From: Hymenopus coronatus
Lineage: Eukaryota; Arthropoda; Insecta; Mantodea; Hymenopodidae
NCBI GenBank assembly: GCA_030762935.1
Contig: CM060900.1
Location: 110,574,620 to 110,638,619 of the forward strand
DNA: 64,000 nucleotides
Direction: 5' to 3'
Made by a program: the position numbers and the translations under genes. The notes below the pieces were generated by a model, which searched no databases, was not told the DNA's origin, and saw only the letters and a program-made list of their open reading frames with translations. This document shows, in pieces, positions 57,274 through 64,000 of the stretch. Positions within the stretch are counted from its first letter, which is position 1, and each line of letters opens with the position of its first letter.

Positions 57274-58688
57274 TACATGCTGTGCTTTCAGATATTCTTG
57301 GAGTTCTAAAGATGTGAAATAGTTGTCCATCATTATAATATATTTACCTATGCGCGGAGTTGAGGTTAACTTCTCTACAGCACTGCCTCCTAGACCAAAC
57401 CGTTTCTTGCTCTCGTCAATAGACATTTTTCTTTGATAAACATCAAACTCACAGATATGTCCGGACATATCATGCTTGAACCATAGCTTATACCCCCGTT
57501 TCACGGGTTTCATTGGGTTATATTGTTTCAGAAGAACGCCCTTTGAAACGTAACATGCCTTGGAATTGCAAGATTGTAATTGGCATGCAGATTAAAGAGG
57601 AGTTATTTGAATCTATCCCTTGTAATTGTTGCCGGTACAATGGGAACTGCTAGATCAATATCATTGCACCAGTAATTACTCGTATTATTCTGAGGCAAGC
57701 GATGGTATCCAAAAGGAACTGCACAGAAAACCAAAATAAACATTCCTTGGTTGTGATGGGCAGGACCTTTGATTTTGTTGAATATATAAATTGCTTTGAA
57801 AAACCAAGGCTCGTACTCAAGTTTCCAGAAAATAGAGTGAGGAGAAACTGTTAGACATGTTTTACACACAAAAAAAAAAAAAAAAAAAAAAAATGCTCAA
57901 CTGTTCCTTTCTGAGATGTGTGTTGGTTTTTCTTGTGAAGTTTCTTTTCACAATTTGAGGGCTTACATACTCATTTTCAAAATCATAATCAGTAGTGTCT
58001 TCAGCTAAAGCAGCTTGCGTTCCAGTAGACGGAACTGCATCACCTTGCTTTGGTACCACTGGCACATTGTCATCATCTAATTCTTCACTGCTATCTTCAA
58101 AAGGTGTTTCCATATCAGATTGAAAATCCATAAATATATGAAGCATTTCCTCTTTCGAGATTTTTTCTTTCCATTTCACTAAATAAAATGCGAAAATATT
58201 ACCATTGTAGGGTTTATGTGCAGGTTTCAGAATAGATTGTATTGCACAGCAAGATTAGTACCAGAAGTCTGACGGGACTTGTAAGTTTGAAATATATTTT
58301 TGTCATAGAGGACCAAAATTAATTAATTAATTATTTATTTATTTATGTATATACACTTATTGATAGCATGTATGCACATTAACAAAGCAAAATAAAAATA
58401 CAGCAAACTTACCTTTTATATATGTTCGTCAAAATTTGAGGGAGACTAAACCTATACAAATGTTTTGCTTCACTGCTATAGCGTTACTGAATTACTGATG
58501 CACAATTCCAAACTTGCTGGCAGGAAGCACATTTTCAATGAACCACCACGTCACCCATTTAGCACGCATAGAGAACACTTCTAACTGCGGCGAGTGCAAG
58601 TCCCTCCAAGCAACAAAGTACCAGAAGGGAATAATGACCAGTTCTAAAACGTGGGACTTTCAGATCCCGACTGTCCATAAAGGGTTAA

Positions 58689-59218
58689 GCAATATTAATC
58701 CAATTTAGACTGATAAACTGCGTGATAGTTATCTTTATTTCTAATGCAAGTCGCCATCTTAAGTACAGAGGGTGCGGTCTTTGGATTCAGTTGCAGGGTT
58801 GCCAGATTTATTTCACATAGTCTTTCAGGAATAATTTTAAAAATAGTATAATTCATACTGAAATCACCCAATTTCACATCAACATTTTCTAAGGGGGGGG
58901 ATTGAAAAACATCTCAAGATTTGGTTTAGAAACTACTGCTGCCTACTTTTGTTTGTGATTTTTGCCTCTGCACGTTTCTCAAGGACACGTATTTGCATAA
59001 TTTACTACACCAACAAGAACAAAATGTGATATCACTTTGAACTTTCTAAAGCCATTTATTTAGCTTAGGATGATAAACTCTTTTTTATATAAATGTTCCA
59101 TTTTTATCCCACCTTGCTGCACGGTCATATTTTGCGGCTTTTCCCCATTGGCAATGATGTTAGCTCGTATACTGTTAACACGGATTTCCGTTTCTCATTT
59201 AATTGTATCTATTAGATT
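58689..59218. other. No recognisable feature
   Basis: AT-rich; a short G run near 58895. No supported gene or element. Confidence 0.35.
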
Positions 59219-59350
59219 ACACACACACACACACACACAGACACTCTCATTCATACCTCAAGACTCTGGGGAAGACAGGGAATAGTTCTGGCTGGACAAA
59301 ATTCTCACCTCTAACAGGGAGTCGAACCCGGGGCATTTCGCAAAGCAGGA
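59219..59350 (-). mobile_element. tRNA-derived SINE, family 1, with (CA)n tail
   Basis: On minus the B box GGTTCGACTCC is at about 59320. The body ends CCAGAGTCTTGAGGTATGAA and runs into a (GT)n tail, seen as (CA)n at 59220-59240 on plus. Confidence 0.75.
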
Positions 59351-60109
59351 AGGTAAACTCTTGTTAAAACGTTTATCACAGTTTCCCCGCTTACCCACTA
59401 TTAAAAAGATATTTGTACTCAAATTGCTCGATATGCGCTGTATTTAAACTGCAAACACAGTAACTGTATTAATCAAACATAAAACCGTGGCTTGCAGTTA
59501 AATGCATTGCACTGAACTGGTGCGTTTGATTCAAACAGCTCACTTAAAATTGTTCTCATGGCGACGTAACAAAGCAAAGGGGAAAACGGAAACAATAGAG
59601 CAGATAATTTCTCTTCCGTCAATGCCTATTGCAGGATTTTACAGCTATAAATATTTTCATAGCCGGGGACTAAATGAATATACCATCACTATACCCATTA
59701 ATATACTGTTTAATTTATGAAACAGTATAACTATACTTTTCAAGGAATAAATTTAAATCATTTTCATGATTACAGAAGTAGTCCTAAAATTCGCAGTTTC
59801 CCTAAATTAAAAATCGGTCCCAAAGTCGACCTTCAAGCAGCCCAATCCGCGAATGTTCGTCCAATCTGGCAACCCTGTTCAGTTTTCTAGCACGGAGAGT
59901 GGGCGTACGCCATTATTTCTGTATTGTCTTGTTTTATAAATTGGTGATTTGTTAGCGGATTCAAGAATCAGACTAATGGTTTGTAATTGAACAGCAAAGG
60001 CTCTGTTAGAAGCTGAAATTTAAGTAATAGTTAAAAGTGTTAAAAGCTCGAAGAGGAGAGACGCTATCATCTAACCTAAAAACGGTATGTAACCTGTATA
60101 GTTTGCGGA
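59351..60109. other. No recognisable feature
   Basis: No supported gene or repeat. Confidence 0.35.
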
Positions 60110-60640
60110 ATGCTTTGTAGAACTTAAACCACTTGACATTACTTCAATACGCGATCCGGATTTGGTGGTTTTGTTATTCTACTATTAGAGCTGTTTTAGT
60201 TAGTCATATGTCATAAGCTGTTAGGAGCTTAAGCCGCAAGGCCTAGCCATGTTGGAAGGCCCTATTCTGCAAAGCTTGGCCGAGGGATCTGTGAAGCTAA
60301 ACTTGTGATGTCAAGACGAAGCAAAAACTTAAGACAATCTGGCGGGTTTCGCACCTGAACAAGCGTTTTCAACACTTTCAAATCAGGATCGCCAGTGGAG
60401 GTTAGATATATACGATGCAATCGTCGTAGGTCCTTATCTCCGTTTCTTATACTTTTTTTTTTTTTTTTTTTGGGAGGGGGGTTAGTCTGGAAGACTCCTC
60501 GTCTACATCCTTTTTCGTTCCCTGCTTACAACCTATTCACGCCTGTACTTTAAAAAATCTCGGTAACTTTTCACTCTTGTCTACAGAACGGATGTATTTT
60601 TAGAAGTAACGGACGACACAACATAACCGGGGATCAGCGC
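60110..60640 (+). repeat. GCCGCAAAGCG-type repeat, copy 4
   Basis: It matches the copy at 5205 from ACCACTTGACATT through the doubled core (AAGCCGCAAGGCCTAGCCA, CAAAGCTTGGCCGAGGGATC), CACTTTCAAATCAGGATC and the T/G-rich tract to the GACACAACATAACC phrase. Confidence 0.75.
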
Positions 60641-60890
60641 AACTATACCTGAATACCGCATTGCAAAATAGTAAATACATGCAAAGAAAGTGCGAGAAAT
60701 TTAATGGATAAAATGAATCAAAGATTCAGTCAGTAAAGCACTTAAGCATCCAAACATTTGATTTGAAGCTAATAAGCTCTCATTACGCTGTAATAAAAAA
60801 AAAGCTTTAGTTAGTTCAAAACAAAGCATAAGCAAATAAATGAAGTAACTGTCAGTTACAAGATTAGATTAAACTAGATTAGAAAGCATT
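60641..60890 (+). pseudogene. LINE RT fragment, second copy of the 6.3-6.6 kb piece
   Basis: It shares ATTTGATTTGAAGCTAATAA and TTCAAAACAAAGCATAAGCA with 6475-6570. It stands directly after the repeat, without the SINE-containing 600 bases present at 5690-6290. Confidence 0.6.
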
Positions 60891-60948
60891 CTGTAGGTTT
60901 GTTTAGGCCAAGAAGCCACTGAACATAGAACTAGTCAAGGGAAGGTGG

Positions 60949-61152
60949 TAATGCTGCTTAGGTGTCATTTGGTTACGCAATGCCGCAAAACCGTACCAAC
61001 TTTAGAAATTGAAATAGCACTGTAGAACTGATCACACAGTGCCAAAGGAATGCAACCGGTTAACAGCCGCAACATGGCAGGGTTTTCTATTTCTGAATTT
61101 GGTATGGTTTTGCGGCATTGCACGGCCAACTGATCCTTAAATGGCAACATTA
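60949..61152. mobile_element. Foldback element (MITE-like palindrome)
   Basis: The left arm (TAATGCTGC at 60949 through CAATGCCGCAAAACCGTACC to GAAATTGAAATA) is the inverse of the right arm (TATTTCTGAATTTGGTATGG, TTTTGCGGCATTG to GGCAACATTA at 61152). The arms are about 65-70 bases with mismatches and a 70-base loop. No ORF and no certain target duplication. Confidence 0.7.
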
Positions 61153-61389
61153 CCCAAATTACAATACATATTTACAAATATGTTATAGAATTTACAATGC
61201 AAAAATTTACAATTATGTACTACAACGTAAAATATCAAAGCATCAGGCTTTACAGACCTTGTGTCTTTGCTAAATACTAAAAAATTAATTTGACACATTT
61301 GTGCAAGTCAAAGTATACATCAGTTTAATTTGAATATAAAACACACACAAAATGCAATACATTATAATACTTATAAATACAATGATTAT

Positions 61390-64000
61390 TACGATATTGT
61401 CAGACAGATTTGTCACTTAAATATTCATTTACAGAGTAAAATGATTTATTGCAAAGGTGCTCCTTAAGAGAAGCCTTAAAAGCCCTGAAATTCCCAACAT
61501 TTTCTTTAAGATTACCGGGAAGAGCATTAAATATCTTGATTGTTTCATAATATACTCCTTTCTGAATGCAATGAAAATTGGCATTGGGACAATGCAATAG
61601 TATTAATGTTATGAATTTCCATGTTTGTTATAAAACTATGCTGATTAACTGCATAGAATTTTAAAATGCATAATATTTAAACACAAGGTAAGGTGAGTAT
61701 GCCCAATTTTTGAAATAGTTCTTTTCATGACTGTCTCCTATAGCATTCTTCTGTATCCGGAATATGTGTTTACTCTCCACTGAATTGCCACAGAATATTA
61801 TTCTGTACTCGATGATGGAGTTAAAGTAGGCAAAATACACCAGTTTAAGTGTTTCAATTGAGTATAATTTAACCAGTGCACTAAGAGCATAACATGTCAA
61901 GATAAGTTTAGGTGTGATGTAGCTGATATTTGACTTCCAGTCCAAATGCTTATCTACCTGAAGGCCAAGAAATTTGACTTCATTTAGCTGTTCTAACAAT
62001 GTATCATTAATTCCTATTTCTATATGTGTTTGTGGTGAGCGAGTATTTATAAATTTAATTGTTTTTGTTTTTTCAAGGTTTACTGAGAGTTTGTTTGCCT
62101 TGAACTAATTTGACATACAATTTAGAAAATAGTTTAATTTTACTACACAGTCATTGAAATCTTTACTTGTGACTAGAACACTTGTGTTATCTGTGAGTAA
62201 ATGAATACTTGCAATGCTGTTAATGTATAATGGGAGGTCATTTATGTAAACCAAGAACAAAAGAGGCCCTAAAATTGATCCCTGGGGAACACCATGTTTT
62301 AATTTCCATTCAGAGGCACTATTTTGATACCCATTAATTTTGACCCTTTGTTTTCTCTTCTCTAGGTATGAAATGAACCAATCTAATATGTTATTCTTTA
62401 TTCCATAGAATATCATGATTCAGACAGTCAAAAGCTTTTGCTAGGTCACAAAAGATTCCACAGACAGGTTCCTTTTTATTTAACACTGTTAACCCTTTAT
62501 GTGTTAGCTGGTAGGTTACATTATCTGTCGCTACTCCTTTTCTAAAGCCAAAGTGTTCTTTGGCAAGCAAGTTCTTTTCCAAGTAATTATAAATCCTATT
62601 GAATATTATTTTCTCAAATACTTTTGAGAAGACAGAGAAGAGAGGTATAGGTCTATAATTTGAGATATTATCTTGTTTACCTTTTTTTAAAAAGTGGTTT
62701 GACAATAGAGTATTTCATTCTATCAGGAAATATTCCACTCTAGTGATTGGTTACATGAATAGCTAAGGGAATGCTTATTAGGTCAGAACTTGCTTTTAAG
62801 ATTTTACTCGACATTTCATCATATCCTGAGGTATTTTTGGTCTTGAGGAAATTTATTATATTTTTTAATTCAGATGATGTAGTCATTTTTACTTTGAATT
62901 TAGGGACTCTGTTTGCCAAAGATTTTTTCAAAAAAACTTAATGCTGATTCTTTACATCCATAATTTATATTTAATTTGTCTATTACATTAAAAAAGAAAT
63001 TGTTGAAAATATCTGCGACCTTTTGAGGATCAATTTTTTTATTACCGGAATTCAATGCAATTGAGAAGCTTTCTTGAGAGTCCTTACCTGTTTCTCTTTT
63101 TATTATACTCCAGACAGTTTTAATTTCATTATCAGAAATGGATATCTCTTTATTATAATGCAATATTTTAGCAGCTTTTATTATTTCTTTTAGAATTTTA
63201 CAGTACTTTTGTAGTGACAGTCTTAATTTTGGGGTCTTATTATGTTTCAATTCTTGGTATAATTTTCGCTTATGTTTGCAAGAAGTTCTAATGCCTGTTG
63301 TAATCCAGGTGTTATTTTCCTTCTGATTGTGTATTTTATGATATTTGACTGGAAAGGATGCTACAAAGTAAGAGTTGAAATGTTGTAGGAAATGATTGAA
63401 CTTGTCATTTACTCCATTTATTTCATAGATTTCCGTCCATAATTCTTGTTGAAGGGCATACTTAAACATTGTGAGGGTGCTTTCATCTACTTTTCCTGTT
63501 CTACAATATTTATAGTTTGGTTTTAGCTTTAGGTTAATCTCTTTAATGAGAAGTATTTGTGCCTCATGATCTGAAAGGCCATTTGCAAATGGTAAAGTTA
63601 TGGAAGTTTTAATTCTATCTATATTTATGAATATGTTATCTATTGTTGAAGATGAGCTATCCTGAATTCTTGTAGGAAAATGTACTGTGTGTGACATGTT
63701 GTATGTAAAAAATATAGAACTGAGGTGGTCCTTTCGGAGACTAGGTATAAGATAATCAATATTAATGTCACCACAAATTATCAGTTCTCGTTTCGGTTTC
63801 AATATAAACTTTAAGGAACCATCCTACTGGCTTTTGAATACCTCATAGTTACCTAGTGGGGACCGATATAGAGCTATTATTGCAAAATTTACTTGATTTA
63901 TGTTTAGCTGAACTGCGCACATCTTTATGTGTAGTTCAAAGCAAAACTTGTTAAGATTAATGATTTTATAAGGTACATAATGTCTTACAAATATGCAAAC
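61390..64000 (-). mobile_element. CR1/Jockey-group LINE, 5' part beyond window edge
   Basis: The minus strand reads the endonuclease C-terminal half (YRSPLG near 63860, RELIICGDINIDYL, GLSDHEAQ in 63802-62900) and then the RT. RT motifs are [37 protein letters not shown] and [20 protein letters not shown] (62705-62105). The catalytic FADDTS reads LTDNTS. The thumb (VKFLGLQVDKHLDWKSNISY, 61999-61661) and the C-terminal tail (TIKIFNALPGNLKENVGNFR, 61597-61400) follow. It is broken into frames and has no RNase H. The 3' end lies near 61390. Confidence 0.85.
62105..63802 (-). pseudogene. LINE ORF2: endonuclease end and reverse transcriptase core
   Basis: The longest open part (63802-62900) spans the end of the endonuclease (SDH motif in NGLSDHEAQILL) and the basic linker (CKHKRKLYQELKHNKTPKLR). 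The RT then proceeds with frame changes near 62900, 62720 and 62410. The doubled aspartate of the catalytic box is mutated (TDN), so the enzyme would be inactive. In an active element this protein nicks the target site and copies the RNA in place. Confidence 0.85.

Larger units (their letters stand above)
53990..58684 (-). mobile_element. Second piggyBac, carrying Tc1 and hAT insertions
   Basis: The 5' end at 58684 reads, on minus, CCCTTTATGGACAGTCGGGA, next to TTAA at 58685-58688, the piggyBac target. Coding on minus is as follows. The acidic N-terminus lies at 58179-57890 (KISKEEMLHIFMDF). NYWCNDIDLAVPIVPATITR is near 57640. KRGYKLWFKHDMSGHICEFD and IIMMDNYFTSLELQEYL occupy 57513-57276. After the Tc1, CGTIRPNR and the WKDN, GVVDKADMLRALYDRNKKSK and KKWWQQQFF blocks follow to about 55150. 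After the hAT, a short tail (PLKRRKTTFSVINDIL) ends near 54010. The LHFND to DEQM stretch is deleted. Confidence 0.88.

Overview
The window is eukaryotic, AT-rich and intron-bearing, and is dominated by transposable elements. It is almost certainly from an arthropod, most likely an insect with a large, repeat-rich genome. The basis is the element mix (Jockey-type, CR1-type and RNase H-bearing LINEs, Penelope-like, piggyBac, hAT, Tc1, Tigger/pogo and Merlin elements, several tRNA-derived SINE families), an insect-like mitochondrial ND1 fragment, and a CDC26 orthologue. The species cannot be fixed from this sequence.

Only one host gene is convincing. It is CDC26, an anaphase-promoting complex subunit (71 aa, + strand, 21796-22011), whose start codon directly follows a splice acceptor. 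Every other recognisable coding stretch is a transposon protein, nearly all broken by stops, frameshifts, deletions or later insertions.

Layout. 1-3960: Jockey-clade LINE on the minus strand, cut by the window edge. 4.7-6.9 kb: an unnamed repeat with a GCCGCAAAGCG-type core, a SINE and a LINE RT fragment. 8.6 kb: nuclear copy of mitochondrial ND1. 9-10.4 kb: paired tRNA-like repeats. 10.6-13.1 kb: decayed LINE with a SINE. 15.1-16.8 kb: Penelope-like element. 21.8 kb: CDC26. 22.4-23.0 kb: the GCCGCAAAGCG-type repeat again. 23.3-28.0 kb: nearly full-length LINE with RNase H. 28.05-28.5 kb: Merlin transposase. 28.9-38.1 kb: copies of an uncharacterised repeat with a terminal hairpin, one carrying a SINE and one split by a hAT element that itself holds Penelope and Tigger pieces. 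39.5-41.1 kb: hAT of the GTF2IRD2-like type. 41.9-47.5 kb: a hAT inserted head-on into an older hAT of the same family, both target-site duplications intact. 48.2-50.5 kb: SINEs and a deleted piggyBac. 51.5-53.4 kb: decayed hAT. 54.0-58.7 kb: a second piggyBac carrying separate Tc1 and hAT insertions. 60.1-60.9 kb: another copy of the repeat plus LINE fragment seen at 5-7 kb. 60.95-61.15 kb: a foldback element. 61.4-64.0 kb: CR1/Jockey-group LINE running off the right edge.

The genes do not form a pathway. The main information is the insertion history, which several exact target-site duplications make readable. No unmistakably new functional system was found. The most notable structures are the nested hAT pair (a natural 2-kb-armed inverted repeat), the multi-level nest at 33.8-38.1 kb, and the hairpin-ended repeat family. 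Protein and family names are by eye from motifs; no database search was possible.
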